Shown here: piece after piece, positions 1 to 13,262 of the stretch | Layout of the letters: each line of letters begins with the position of its first letter | Numbering within the stretch: the first letter of the stretch is position 1 | Source of the DNA: Trogon surrucura | Taxonomy: Eukaryota; Chordata; Aves; Trogoniformes; Trogonidae | Direction: 5' to 3' | NCBI GenBank assembly: GCA_020746105.1 | Contig: CM036618.1 | Coordinates: forward strand, 119,151,161 to 119,215,160 | Length of the DNA: 64,000 nt | Notes under the pieces: model-generated | Database searches by the model: none | Told to the model about the DNA's origin: nothing | The model's input: only the letters and a program-made list of their open reading frames with translations | Translations under genes and position numbers: made by a program

Positions 1-2972
1 GGGAAAACATCCGCCCATTCCTTCCAAAACCTGAAATCCAAATGACGAAATGAATCGTTGGCCTCTGAGAAGGTCACTAGATATTTGCAACACGCAGCAG
101 CTCGGCCTGCCCCTTCCTTGCTTTTCTGTTTCTTTACGGCACATGGACTCCTACGGAATACAAAACATTCCCATTGTGTTGCAGCCTCTTGGAGAGTGTT
201 TCCCGCAGACACGGCAACAAAGATGACCAAGTGGGATTAAATAAGTGTGAGAGAAGCTGGAAAGACGCCAGGGATGATGAAGAAACTGAAAGCTCCTTGT
301 AGAGTTTGGGGAATAATTCTATCGATTGCCTCTTAGCAGAACACCAGGTATTTGGGCGGCATTTCGTTATTATTTTCACGTTTTTTGGTTGTACTGTTCT
401 GATGAAAAGTGGAAAAATATGCAAGCAGACAATAAGAAACCTCAAATAAGTATTATGTCTCATCCTTCCTTCAAAATAATAGTCTGATCAAGCCTCAGAC
501 CCCCTTCCAACACCAATAAATTGCTTTCTCATCCTCATCCTGTCAACCAGTCATACTGATCTCCAACCAATCTAGTAGGACAATTCATGGAAAACACCAT
601 TCAGAGCCTGTAATATCAACTCTCACTTACATAGAGCACTGAGAAGAAACCAGTACTTTATTTCAGAGCACATGTACCACATGAAAACAACACTTTGAGT
701 TTATTCTACATGAAACACAGGCAAACCCCGTATCTTTGTGCTGCACGTGTAACATACAAAGTCTTCCATGCGGCATCTGGCATCGGTACAGACGAAGAAG
801 GTACCGGCAGCCAACATTTGCTGGATTCCCGCATCAGCAGTAAATAGTGGCACAGACACCGTCCGCAGAACGGCATCCCCCCCTCTCCACCTTCCCTCCT
901 TGTCAGCAATTGTGCATTCGGTCACACAAATCACTGGCAACAACTGTAGAAGCCAAAGGGAGATAATTTTAGTGCTTTACCTTTGAACTTATTACAACCA
1001 GCTACCTGGTTTTAGGAGGTAGAAGCAGGCAAGTTTTCCCCCTCAGCTCTCTGTTCCCTCACCAAGGAGCTTTCCTTGCTCTTCTCTGCAGGCTGGGATG
1101 CCTGATTTCACCCTTTGCTGGATCCAACCTCCAATATCCCGTTACAGCAGCCAGCCTGTACATTCACCTTCTTTGCCTCAAGCAGGACCCTCGAAGATGC
1201 ATCCAAAGAATCAAAAGAACCTGCCACACCTCCTTCGCAGCAGAGCGCAGCGTGGGGCGGGTGCAGAGCACGGTTCTGGGGCTTCAACACAGACGTAACC
1301 TATTCCAGAAGTGTCTGCTGAAGTTCCCAGTCGCTGGGAAGCCTGTGCCATCGTAAGCAGGCAGGTCAAACCCACAAACCGAGTTGGTGATTTTTCATTT
1401 TGTCTCAGCCTTACCCTGCTTTGACTTATTATGATCTGTATTTTTCCTTCTGCTAGAGCTCGATTTGGTCACCCTAACCAGAGCAATCACCTGCCCACAG
1501 GGCAGGGGAGCGGACGTCGTCTCTAGGGAACGCAACTGGGAGAAGCCCACTTACGTCTGGGGAAGAAAAACAGTTTCATAAACTTACAACAACACGCACG
1601 AGGCAGAAGCGTGACCGCGCTTTTTCCACGTCAATAATGTCGCACTTGTAAGGAGGGGGCCTTCGGTGATATTCCATGAATGGGCTCATTATGTCGCACC
1701 TGACCAACAGACATGTCAATTGCCTTTTTGTTTTATGATTCTTCTTATTCATTTCTGCTCAAGAAGTTGTATATAATCAAATGCTTTACGATGGTAAATC
1801 CTGTTAAGACATTGCACTTTGCAGGAGCATAATGTCAGTAAGTTTAATCAACTTATAATTTTTGTGTGGGAAGACTCTGCTGTGACATTTAAGCACTGAG
1901 TGATGCTTCGAGAAGGAAAGAAGGGCTCTGCTCACAGATATTTTCAGAGCCTCACATAGTCAGAGTTCTTAGAATAATTAAGGTTTGCTTTTATTGTCGT
2001 CATCATCTTTTTGCAAATAGAAAAGCAAGAATTGCATTAGCAGGAGCGGGCCAGGCTCCAGAGAGAGGCCCCGTGGCAGAATTTGCAGAGAGTCTAGGTT
2101 AGCTCAGATTTGTATCAGCCTCCAAGAAAAACATTCAGGAGAAACATTAAATCCTCTGAAGGGAAATACTAACAGATAGTCATGAATGGAAACTGATTAC
2201 TAATTATTTCTCTCTCTTTTTCTCTCCGTTTTATATTTTTAGTTTAAAATGTCATGTAAGGCCTGACATTGATAAAAACGACAGGAAATGTTCCCTGCTC
2301 GATTAAATTACCACAAAGACCAGCTTAACATCTGCTTGGCAAACCCTTCATAAATGCAGGGCATTAATATTTAATAAAAATATCTATAGCTTCGGCTGGT
2401 ACTGGAGACATTTCACACTTCGCTCACACATGGTGTTTCATATAATTATTCTCTAAAGGCTGTCACTTTAGTCCTTTAGCAAAATAAAAGCTCCAAAGAT
2501 GATTAAATATAGAAGGTGTACCTCCTAGGACGTAGTCTTCCTCCGGGAGACTATTTCTACTGACTCACATTATACAGGAGAAGCACGGAAAGGAGAAAGT
2601 GGAGCCAAACTAGAGGAGAATAAAAGACCTCAATTGTGCTCTCAGCACAGTTTCAGAAAAGTCTGGTAGGTTCAAATCATACTCTACAAAAAGTAGAGTT
2701 CATAGAAAGGAAAAAAGTGGAAGCGATTCCTTACTACTGTTTACTCAAAGCATAACACCTACTTGTAGGAGTTGCACTCAAAGCCTGATCACTTAACCTA
2801 TTCCATTTACACAATTTATTCCCACGCCAATGCTCACGGAGCTACCGCACGGCTGCTACACCACCTCAACGATAACCAACTCCTTCACTTCCAGCAGCCA
2901 GAGCCTTCATAGATTCCAGCACCTGAAGTCCGCAAAATTTCCTAATTCCAGAGACGACCCTATGGCCAGGTC
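1..2972. other. Unique non-coding DNA, no gene seen
   Basis: I recognise no coding frame, RNA gene or interspersed repeat here. Open frames are 60-109 codons and show no domain. The stretch from about 2200 to 2500 is strongly AT-rich, with several TAATT/AATTA and TTTAATA words. That looks like distal regulatory or conserved non-coding DNA, but conservation cannot be judged from one sequence. The 9-mer ATGTCGCAC occurs at about 1637 and again at about 1692, which may be chance. Confidence 0.6.
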
Positions 2973-3130
2973 ACACAGAATCACAGAATGTCAGGGATTG
3001 GAAGGGACCTCGAAAGATCATCCAGTCCAATCCCCCTGCCAGAGCAGGAACGCCCAGATAATGCTACACAGGAACGTGTCCAGGCGGGTCTTGAATGTCT
3101 CCAGAGAAGGAGACTCCACAACCTCCCTGG

Positions 3131-3940
3131 TGTCCTGGGTTTAGCTAAAAAGTGATTTTTACTTTCCAGTTTAGTGTTTTCTAAAAGGCTGAACTTTCTG
3201 AAGTCAGCAGCATGTTTTTGCAGACAGTGTGTGCTACTGGCAGTGATAACACCTGAGGTTTACAGTCACTGCCTGGGACTGAGATGCAGAAAGGCTCTTG
3301 CTTATACTTATTCCTGTAGTGACCAAGGCCACTGCTGGCTCTTGTGTGCCATGCTGGGGGTGCTGGGTAGTAAGAGGGGGGCACAAGGAAGTAAAAGGTG
3401 GCACCTCCGGGGGGGGGTAATAGACAGGACAGGTGACCAACGAGAGTATTCCATTCCATATACATCATATCTAGTATAAATTGAGTGATCACGAGAGTTT
3501 CGTCCCTTTTGCCCTTTTTTCGGCCTTTTCGCCCTTCCTTTCTGCAATGGCCGGTGTCCAGAGAGGACTCCATCTGACCTCCTGCTTTTGATCCGGATCC
3601 TGAGTTCCCAAATCCAGCTCCCTGTATCCAGCTCCCGCCGCCGCTGGGCCTGGGGTTTCCCCAGTGCCTCCTGCTCTGCAGCACCAGTGGGGATTTCTAT
3701 CAGGGGAGGGAGTCGGGTTTGATATCGGGCTACTATCTACAGTTGTATATAGTTCTTTACTTTTATCTTTTTACCATTATTCCTATTATTTTCATTAACG
3801 CTGTTCTAGGTTTTTTTTCCCTTCTCTCACCCATAAGTCTCTCTGCCTCATTCCCTTTTCTCTTCCTGTTTGGGGGGGGGAAGAGGGGGTTAGAGAGCGT
3901 CTGTCCGCGTTGGTGGCCGGCCCAGCCCTAACCCGCGACA
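3131..3940 (+). mobile_element. Solo ERVL-like LTR inserted in a CR1
   Basis: This is an 810-bp long terminal repeat with no internal retroviral sequence. It begins TGTCCTGGG and ends CCCGCGACA, so it has TG...CA ends inside a short imperfect inverted repeat (TGTC..GGG). The 5-bp sequence CCTGG sits directly on both sides (3126-3130 and 3941-3945), and removing the LTR plus one CCTGG restores the CR1 consensus exactly. A 5-bp target duplication and this start sequence fit avian class III ERVL-type elements. In order it holds a U3-like region, a TATA box at 3475, a T-rich R/U5-like region, G runs at 3409-3417 and near 3871-3878, and a degenerate poly(A) signal near 3794 (ATTAAC rather than ATTAAA). 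It most likely formed by recombination between the two LTRs of a provirus. No viral gene remains. The family name is from memory. Confidence 0.88.
3475..3480 (+). promoter_or_regulatory. TATA box of the solo LTR
   Basis: TATAAA lies 345 bp into the LTR, downstream of a stretch resembling the ERVL LTR core promoter (GAGAGTATTCCATTCCATA). A C/T-rich region suitable for a start site follows. The residual promoter could drive transcription rightwards, antisense to the CR1 that carries it. Activity is not shown by sequence alone. Confidence 0.5.
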
Positions 3941-4249
3941 CCTGGGCAGCCTGTTCCAGTGCTCCGACACCCTCACTGAGAAGAAGTTTCTTCTCAAGTT
4001 TAAGCGGAACCTCTTGTGTTCCAGTTTCAGCCCATTACCCCTTGTCCTATCAGTGGTTGTCACCGAGAAGAGCCTGGCTCCATCCTCGTGACACTCACCC
4101 TTGATATATTTATAAACATCAATGAGGTCACCCCTCAGCCTCCTCTTCTCCAAGCTAAAGAGCCCCAGCTCCCTCAGCCTTTCCTCATCAGGGAGATGCT
4201 CCACTCCCTTCATCATCCCAGTCGCCCTGTGCTGGACTCTCTCCAGCAG

Positions 4250-7200
4250 GTCAAGCTGGAGCCAGACGCTTAAAGCCGGTGAGAAAATGGAAGTGTCACC
4301 TGCACAGTCCAGTTCCAGCTTGTGGGATCCAGGCAGAGACCTGGAGGTCGGTCCCACCACAGGGAGCCAGCGGCAGGTCCTCAGGAGCGCCAGGGCTGGA
4401 GAACACCCACGCAAAGCCAGCTGGCGTCGCAGGCTGGCACAGGAGACATCAAGGATGAGCAGGGGACATGTGACGCCGGCCAGCGCGACACGTCTTGCTC
4501 GCTAATCTGCCTCAGACATCTGCTGTCACGATGAGGTTCGAGCCTGGGCAATTCAAGAAGACAACACCATGTTCTTGCCTACGTACCTAAATCCCACCCT
4601 GGTTTTCTCCATCGCACTGTCACCTTCCCAAAGCAGCTCTCCACACCAGGGGTCACTAGCCCTAGATACTGGGCAGTGAGGGGGGAATGTAAGAACCCAG
4701 ACACCCTGTTTTTATCTTCAACAGGAAAGCATGCCTCCGCAAGGCACGGTGCAAAAGGCTGGGCACAGCACTACTGACCAGAGCGAAGCCTCTCGGAACC
4801 CCGGGCTGAAAAGTATCTGCATTCCTTTCCAGGTACTCCAATACCAGCCTAATGCCTGAAGAATTCAAACCAACTCCGAATGAGACAGGCACCAGTAGCG
4901 TCCTGAAAGTTGTTCATATACATTAAAAAGTTTTTAAAAAGGGTCTGGAGGGGAAGAACCACAAAGCTTCCCTCCATAATCCCTCTGATACATGGGGCAT
5001 TCCCTAAAGATGTCTTGATCAATAGGTCTGCGCTCTCTTAGAGAGCTTTGTCAGCAAAGAAAACAAAAAAAACAAGTACGTATATTTAAAACAAAACAGG
5101 GCACGCGCACACAGAGCATCTCCCGCTTCAAGGGACTTCACTCAACTTCAGTGACAGCCGCAGCTTTATTAATTTGCAGTTGCCTAGGAAAGTGAATAAA
5201 GATGACAGCATCCAATCCCTTCCAGCACCAACCGAAGTCTGAAATCAGAGTTGCTTTCTCAGTGCATTTTGGTGCTTAGCCAGCTACAGTGATCTTAGAC
5301 TGAAGCATCTGTACCAGAAACCAAGTGCCCCCCCAGCCCAGCAGACCACCCTGGCATAGGACAAGCCTCCTTGGATGCTGAAGAAGGGGAACAATTGAGT
5401 TTAAATTCACCTTGTTCAGAGACCCAAGGGCATTTGGTGGAGCACTCTCCAAAAAAAATATCACTGACTAACGAAACTGAGCTCGTCTTCGAGGGTTTCT
5501 GTCCAGGATTGACACAGATAGAATTTAACCTGGCAAAAGCATAAGGGTAAAAACATATTAGAGGACCTTCCTGGCTGTACTCATCATTATTCCATAACTT
5601 CTTAATGCTACAGTAGGACAGAGTACTTATAATAATCAGTAGAAAGATTATTCAGTGTTTGTGTGAATCACCTCCAGCTATTAACAACTCTCACCTCTTA
5701 CCAGAGAGGGGAGGGCAAAAAAAAGAATTTCGGTAGACACAGGAAATGGAGAAGCTTCATTTTAAGTCAAACCTTGGATTCTTCCTCCCCCCAAAAAAAG
5801 AAAAGTATTTTTTCCTGTGAATGCGAAAGATTTTGTATCAGCTGGCTCAAGGAAGTGTAACTAACTAGAAGCGATGGGATGAAACTGAGCTCAGGGGTGG
5901 GGGGGAATGAGACAGCTATCTGGAAACATTTAGCAAAAGTGAGTATATTAGGCTGTGGAATAATCTCCCAAGAGAAACGGCTGAGCCGTATTGACTGAGT
6001 CCTTCCCAAACGACGCAAAGGATAAAAAAAAAAAATTAAAATTACATCTTGGTACTGTCTTCCATCTGCAAGGAGAAGAAAAGATGGTTTTAGTAAGCCT
6101 CTTCCACCACTAATTTTGACGGCCTCCAATTTTGCTGAGCTCTCTGTTGATGGAAAACGAGTTCTACTTGACAGTTTTTGGCTGGGAGGGTAGGGGCCAG
6201 CCCCATGAACCCCGTAAAACCCATCATGGAATGGTCTGGAAGACTGAAACTCTCTCTACCACATTGCTCAGACAGGGGCACAGACTGCAAGGCAACACAC
6301 AAGATTCACTGAACACGTGCAAGCTTTGCTATGAGCAAAGGGTCAAGAAGCTGAGACAGAGTTCAGAGAACAATACAAAAGAATAATGTTTTGGGGAGTG
6401 TTTGTGTCCCCTCTGAGTGACTCACTCGTTTATTAGTAAGTCTGGACCCCATGAGAAAGGCTACAGAGGAATGGAGAGTTCAAAACCAATTCAAAGGGCT
6501 CATCAGATGGGAGTTTACCCTAAGGACCCGTGTAATTATGAAAACATCACCATAAAAATCCCCCAAGGAGTAACAGAAAACCTCCATCAGCTTTAACAGC
6601 ATAAAAGTTACAAGCTGCATCCTTGACCCAAACGGATCAACGCCGCTCCCTCCAGCCAGTGGGACCTCCAGGATTTACACCACTCAGGAGCTGACCCCAG
6701 CTCTGGAGCTGACTCCGGCAACACGATAACCTGTGGGATCTGAAGGTTTACAGAGCTGCCCTCAATGCACTTCTTAGTATCTCCCTTTGACAAGAGCATT
6801 AAATTTTTTTAGAAAGAGGTAACTGCTCGAAACTCTGCGAAGTCGGAACTGACTTTTGTGGACGTGCAGTTCAAGATTTATGCTGGTTTCCTATATTCCA
6901 TCATAGTTATCTGCCAACGCCCAATTATCCAAACCTTTGAGTCTGACCCAGTACGATCATTCTTTTCTTACTTACGATCATTTTGTGGCACTGAACGGTC
7001 TAATCCTTGATTAGCATTTTCCATAGATTTGCATGAAGAAAAGATGGTGACAAACACTAGTAAGAAGTACTGAAAATGCACCCTAAATCCACTTTCCTCT
7101 CTAAAAAACAGTCTACCACATTAAAGCACAGAAAGGTCATGAATTGTAGGAATGGCAGCACGTTCAGGTGCACTAATTTTGTTCACAATTTCTCTAGAAA

Positions 7201-10200
7201 TCCCTTCAACAGCGAGACAACCTACAACAGTTATCATTCATTAAAATGGTGTTTTATAAAACTAGCTTAGGCTTACGGCTACATTTCACTCCCCCTTTCT
7301 GTTTCCCCAACTGCATTTTCAATGTTTTGCACATGGCTACATCAAAGCTAAGTATAAATAAAAAGTTAACGTCCAAAAAGCTATTACGTCCCATAACTGC
7401 ATGCTTGTAAAATGTGTGTAAATAAAAAGTGACCTTTTGTTTAAGGATTATAATTTCAGCTCTGCAGTTTTAAGATAAACAACAACAAAAAAAAAAAATC
7501 TCAACCATGTAGCATTGAAACAAAAACCAGTAGGAAAAACTGGTGGCGTTGCAACTCGTGCAGGCAGTCTCTGGCACGCGGGTAGGAAAGGAAAAGGTAC
7601 AGGCAGAGCATCCACACAGATCTGTGTAGGAAATTGCCTTAAATTTGCTGTGTTCCACAAGGATGCTGCATGGTTCTACTTTTCCAAAGACGGGGGCAGT
7701 CTGAGCAAAGCAAATGGTGACAGATCCCCCAGCTCAACATTTGGCATCTTGGATGGTTCTCTCCACGTTTATCTGTCCACACCAATCACTCAAGCTTGGG
7801 TCTTACCTGCCCCAAACTCATCTAAATCACTCAAGATTATTCTTAAGTGGTGTCTGGCACCAACTGAAAAAATTACTGGAGAGTTCCTGCCAGCGCCAGC
7901 GAGGGTAAAAACCACAGCACGTGTGTGTTAACTTCGTTTTGTATTTAGTCCATCTGGAAGGTCTGAATCAGTCACTCCTTAAATCACTGTCAAACTAGGG
8001 GGTACCACGAGTAGCTTCAGCCACACTCCCACTGTTGTCAGATATTTAACGGAGCGTAGAGAAAGGACGCGCAACATAACACGCTCTGTTGGCCGACTTC
8101 CCCACAAGTATGTTTCTTCCCCTCAAATATTCTCTGCCCTCCTGTAAATAGCAACATTCTATTCACATTATCATCTCCTCACCTTCTCCCTCCGGCAGCT
8201 CTTCAGTGTCTGACAACGAGCTGCTCCACAAGCCATACTGGGAGAGAGAAGTACGCAATATTACTCTGTCACAGTGTGAGAAAAAATTCCCTTTCAGAAA
8301 TCTCAGCTTTTGCACGCTTGCAAACAAGTTGCAGTAAAACTGCAGCAGAGCAGCAAGACACCAACGATGCTGCTGCTTTCCCCACGGCCCTCACGCCGAG
8401 AAAAGAACAGACGCAAGCAGCGACGCGTGATGTCCAGAGGGGCACAGAGACCTGCACGCTCGGGAGAGGCACTCCGCAAAATGTGCTAACGTGTAATAGC
8501 TGAGCATATTGGAATGATAAAGACAGGAGTGTCTGGGGCATCGCGCTTCTGTCTCCTAATGGTTATGGATTCCGCGGAAATGCTAATGTTTGCGCTAAAG
8601 GCCCTCTCAGCAATATTTCGCAGCCTGAATAACTCTTTATTTTGAATTGTTTAATTAGTTAACGAGGTTGGGGAGAAGTCCATCTTCGGGATCATTAGTT
8701 AAGACTTGAAAACATGAAGATTGAAGACAGTTACTGTCTGAGGGAGTAGCAAAAAACTTCCCCACTCGCCAGCCAAGCACATAATTACACCAAGCGCGTA
8801 CGCTGCGCCAGCATTTCACGGTCCTGACGTCCAGTCCCGGGCCAGGCAAGGCTGCAGGTCCAGAACCTGAGGCAGTTGCTTATGACTTCTTACGTGACCT
8901 GCTCCATCCAAACCCACGGAGCAGTGACAACACACAGGGAAGCAGCACACCTCAGCAAGCACATGTGATGAGCTGTTTCCTCTTCGAATGACCCAAAAAA
9001 AAAAAGGCAATTTCCGGAAAGGTGTTTACCCATGACAATGTGTACGCCACGCCTAGGATTCAAGCATGTTTTTAATCTCAGGAAACGTTATACTGCACTA
9101 ACAGATACAAAAAAAATGGGTCAGAAAGTTCAGATTAGTCAAGCGCAGAGTTCAGTTCCACTTGATAATACAACTAACAGAAGCAATAAAAAAAATAAAC
9201 TTTAATAAAAACATGTTTTCCATTTCTGTTGTCCACCTGGACCAATTTTTGCCATTACGGCACCATAACACTTGCCGGTTTTGTGAAGACAAATGGAAGG
9301 TAGAGACGGAGATGTAAGAAACTCCAAAACACAAAGGTAAGCTACGTGAGGTGCACCTAAACAAATGGTGATTTAGTCCTCAGAGACCTGTGCAGAGTCT
9401 GTGCTTCAGGCCAAGCTGCTTATACCTGTAGCACTTTTTAATTATTAACTTTTTATAAACTATTTACAAGCACAACTTTAATATAAAGCACAAATCTAAA
9501 CCCCATTACGGGAACAAATGTACTGTTCCAGGAGACCAGTTACTCTAAGAGTTTCATATAATATCAATCTGCAGTTTTTCTAAAGCAGCCAGTTTTAATA
9601 AAGTCTGTACTTACACACACAAACCCACACAACCGGTTTGCTTTCGCTACCATCAGCTACAACCACGCAACGGCGTGTACTGAATTAGGACACACTGCTT
9701 GTATGAACAATCGCACGCACAGGTAGGTCTCTTAAGAGAATAAATGGACAGGTCAGGTACTGTAAAAGGGACAAGGCAAGAAGTGGGACTTAACTAAACT
9801 CTGCTACTGGGAGGGCTGGGTAAGTGCAATCAGCTCCACCAAAAACTCCAGTGAAAACACAACGAAGCTCAGCTGGAAACAGACCCAAAGAAAAGAAGAA
9901 AGTGATTGGGGAAGAAAAATACTCACAGAGCAGCTTGAAAAGAGCAGTGCTAACATCTCGAGCAGCAAAACCGTAATAAAACTCAACACTGAGATTTCAC
10001 TCCATTTCTTGTTTTCCCAAAACGGAGCTGATGGGGAAATGAGGCTTTTCCAAGGCGGAATACAAAGCTGTTGCAGTGAAGGTCAAAGAAGGCACTAACA
10101 GCTGACTGTTACCTGTTTTGCTAAAGAAAGATTACTGCATGCTGAAGTTAACGCAAAAGTCTATTCTTTTCTTCTTTTTTGGAAGTCTCATCCCTTTCTT

Positions 10201-12295
10201 ACCTAACTGAGCTCTGAAAGTCTTACCGTGAGAAATTCAGAAAAATCCGGCCTCAACCTACCATCCTTCCACTTTTCAAACAGAATCAAGGAAGTTTTAA
10301 AAGCTGCTTTTCTGCCTCTTCCTCTTTCAATCCTGCTCTGCATAACTTAAGAGATGTTCAAACTTATTCCAGCTTTCATGTCTACACACCTCCAGCTGCG
10401 GCCCCTGGCGTCTCTACTCCAATTCCTAAGTTGCCTTTCTGGCCCATGATGTCATTTCTTATGCCACCATTTCTTCCTAGAAAGCTGCTTCCTTAATATA
10501 AGTGACTAAGGGCAACACCTTTACAGCACTGAAACACATCAGTAAATACAGTTGCTCAGTTTTGGTTTTTTCCTCTCTCCAGGTTTCAGTAACCTTTCAG
10601 GAAAATACCGCCTTGCAGACTGTGAGTAGAGGAAACAGAGCTAAGTAGTAAAATGCCAGTTCATTATACTTGTGGGGATGAGAAGATATAACGACTGCTA
10701 CGTTGCAAATAACTTGATTAACAGTTACAGTAAGTCAAGAGAAAATTTTCTGAGCTTTCAACACCACTAGAAAAAAAATATATCTCCGGTACTTCCATTA
10801 GTGGTTGGGTTGCTAAAAAAAAATCAAGTTTATCTGCAGGCCAGTTGGAAGCAAGATCAACCTTGTTCCCACCAAAGCATACTCTGGTTACAGCCCTGTT
10901 GAAGTGAGGCTACGAGCAAAGGGAGCTCTTACTCAAGAATAAAACCAGGAGTAAATTCAACCCTGAAAGTACTTTTTCCATATATGCATTCTTCTGCAGC
11001 TGCTTCATACTCTTGCTTTATTCTCTGGATCCAAATACAATAATCAGACAGAGCAGTTGCCTTAGACAAGCTTCCACTCGGGTTTTGGTTTAAGTTTGGT
11101 AAGTATCCTCAATCAGAGCAGAGAGCTTTTCTCCTGCACTTTGGCTGCTGGACACATTTCTCTCAAAGAGTTTAAACTACAATAGCTTTGTTCAGTATTA
11201 CCAAGGTTTCAAGGTTATTGTTCCATATCAACCATGGCTTTAAACAAACAGAAAACCAAACCAAACCCCAAAAAGCTCTGTCCCCACGACTGACTGGTGC
11301 CAAGTAGGACATACCTGATTTCCCGTAACAGCAAACCTCAAGCACAACACCGTAGACAGTGAACGACCCACTTAGTTGAAAAGTTTCAGACAGTTTAGAA
11401 CACAGAAAATCTTGTTTACATTTTAACATCATCATTATACTTCCAACTGCATTTGAGTCTGGGCATTTAGATCAGCACAGTGAGCTCATTAGGTAGCACA
11501 AGCAGCTGTACCTACAGAGCAAACGTTACAGGATTTGTGATAAAACCTATTAAATTACTGCAATCCTTCCATGGTTTTAATTCAATTCTGGATGGTGCAC
11601 TTTGTCTTTCATAGACCAAACCACAGACTTTTCAGAAGACTATTTCTCCAACAAACTATCAGGTAGCACTGTGTGAATCATTTATTTTCACCATTTGGCA
11701 GCTGAATGAAAATGAAGGAAAAAAAACAACCCAAACCTTCAGTTCAAGCTGAATTGAGCTTGAATGGGTTTAATTTTTATCTCATTGACAAAGCAAAAAA
11801 TACAGACTTCAGAAAAAGCCATTCCATTTCCATAAAATGAAAGTCAGATATAAAGACAACAAAGACTTACCACTTATTTTGCAGCCCCAGGAGGACGCGC
11901 AGAGAAGAGGTGGAGGGTGAGAGTCCTGTTTGCACCTGTGGAGATCGCAGTTCATCCCCCTCTTCTTCTCCACATGCAGAATGTACCATAGTGAAACACC
12001 TACAGGGAGAAATATTGTTCTCACTTTCCTCGAAGGTACTACTAATAACAATATTATAACATCAAAATTTAAATCTTTCCTAGAGCAGCGCCTAACAAAC
12101 AGGCTCTCCTACACACCCACCTTCAGCACACTGACAAAAACCCCCTCTTACCTTCAGAAAAGCAACGGTCTCTTTTTATATAAGCCCAACTCCCCCAAGC
12201 GAGCAAGACCAAAGAAAACCCACATGGTGCTGTCAGGCTCCTGAGAGCACTAACGAGCCTCTAATTGCCCTGATGGGCCCCATCTGGGATTCCCA
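4250..12295. other. Unique non-coding DNA, no gene seen
   Basis: About 8 kb without a recognisable gene or clear interspersed repeat. The first 260 bp beside the CR1 truncation point (4250-4510) are G+C-rich. A-runs occur near 5449, 6026, 7488 and 8995. A small CpG-rich patch lies at about 8380-8475. The longest frame, at 7515-7931 plus (138 codons), has no recognised domain. I see no promoter or splice pattern that links these frames into a gene. Confidence 0.6.
8380..8475. promoter_or_regulatory. Small CpG-rich patch
   Basis: I count about 11 CpG dinucleotides in roughly 110 bp, well above the flanks (usually 0-2 per 60 bp). The patch is too short to be called a CpG island. No gene start is recognisable beside it. 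Confidence 0.3.
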
Positions 12296-13262
12296 ATCAC
12301 AGAATCACAGAATGTCAGGGATTGGAAGGGACCTCGAAAGATCATCAAGTCCAATCCCCCTGCCAGAGCAGGAACGCCCAGATAATGCTACACAGGAACG
12401 TGTCCAGGTAGGTCTTGAATGTCTCCAGAGAAGGAGACTCCACAACCTCCCTGGGCAGCCTGTTCCAGTGTGAAGAAGTTTCTTCTCGAGTTTAAGCGGA
12501 ACCTCTTATGTTCCAGTTTCAGCCCATTACCCCTTGTCCTATCAGTGGTTGTCACCGAGAAGAGCCTGGCTCCATCCTCGTGACACTCACCCTTGATATA
12601 TTTGTAAACATTAATGAGGTCACCCCTCAGCCTCCTCTTCTCCAAGCTAAAGAGCCCCAGCTCCCTCAGTCTTTTCTCATAAGGGAGATGCTCCACTCCC
12701 TTCATCATCCTAGTTGCCCTGTGCTGGACTCTCTCCAGCAGTTCCCTGTCTTTCCTGAACTGAGGGGCCCAGAACTGGACACAATATGCCAGATGGGGTC
12801 TCACCAGGGCAGAGTAAAGGGGAAGGAGAACCTCTCTTGACCTACTAACCACCCCCCTTCTAACACACCCCAGGATGCCATTGGCCTTCCTGGCCACAAG
12901 GGCACAGTGCTGGCTCATGGCCATCCTGCTGTCCACCAAGACTCCCAGGTCCCTTTCCCCTACACTACTCTCTAATAAGTCATTCCCCAGCTTATACTGG
13001 AACCTGGGGTTGTTCCTACCCAGATGCAAGACTCTACACTTACCCTTGTCATATTTCATTAAATTTTTCCCCGCCCAACGCTCCAGCCTGTCCAGGTCTC
13101 GCTGGATGGCAGCACAGCCTTCTGGCGTGTCAGCCACTCCTCCCAGCTTGGTGTCATCAGCAAACTTGCTGATAGTACTCTCTAGTCCCTCATCCAAGTC
13201 ATCGATGAATATATCGAATAATACTGGTCCCAGTACCGACTCTTGTGGGACTCTACTTGCAA
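12296..13262 (-). mobile_element. CR1 LINE, longest copy in the window
   Basis: A minus-strand CR1 whose 3' tail is at 12296 (two ACAGAATC units) and whose 5' truncation is at about 13262, inside the RT motif VPQ(G)SVLGP. At 967 bp it is the longest CR1 here. It contains the RT catalytic block, the connection region and the 3' UTR. Compared with the copies at 4.0 and 14.8 kb it has lost 17 bp near 12472, between the words GTTCCAGTG and AAGAAGTTTC. That deletion shifts the reading frame of the last part of ORF2. It belongs to the same subfamily as those two copies and is about 97 percent identical to the first over 270 bp. Confidence 0.95.

Larger units (their letters stand above)
2973..4249 (-). 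mobile_element. CR1 LINE 3' fragment, split by a solo LTR
   Basis: CR1 is the main non-LTR retrotransposon of birds. This copy lies on the minus strand. Its 3' end is at about 2973, where two degenerate 8-bp tail units read CACAGAAT on the plus strand. It is 5' truncated at about 4249, where similarity to the longer copy at 12.3-13.3 kb stops. The copy occupies 2973-3130 and 3941-4249, with an LTR inserted between. The upper part still reads as the C-terminal CR1 ORF2 region, with motifs such as [10 protein letters not shown] and [17 protein letters not shown] and no stop. Over 270 bp (3980-4249) I count about nine differences from the 12.3-kb copy, so both are young members of one subfamily (CR1-J-like, from memory). 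The severe 5' truncation is typical of CR1. Confidence 0.93.

Noticed and set aside
3181..3684. 167-codon minus-strand frame inside the LTR
   Set aside because: It lies wholly within the non-coding LTR, antisense to it, and is Gly/Pro/Lys-rich low complexity.
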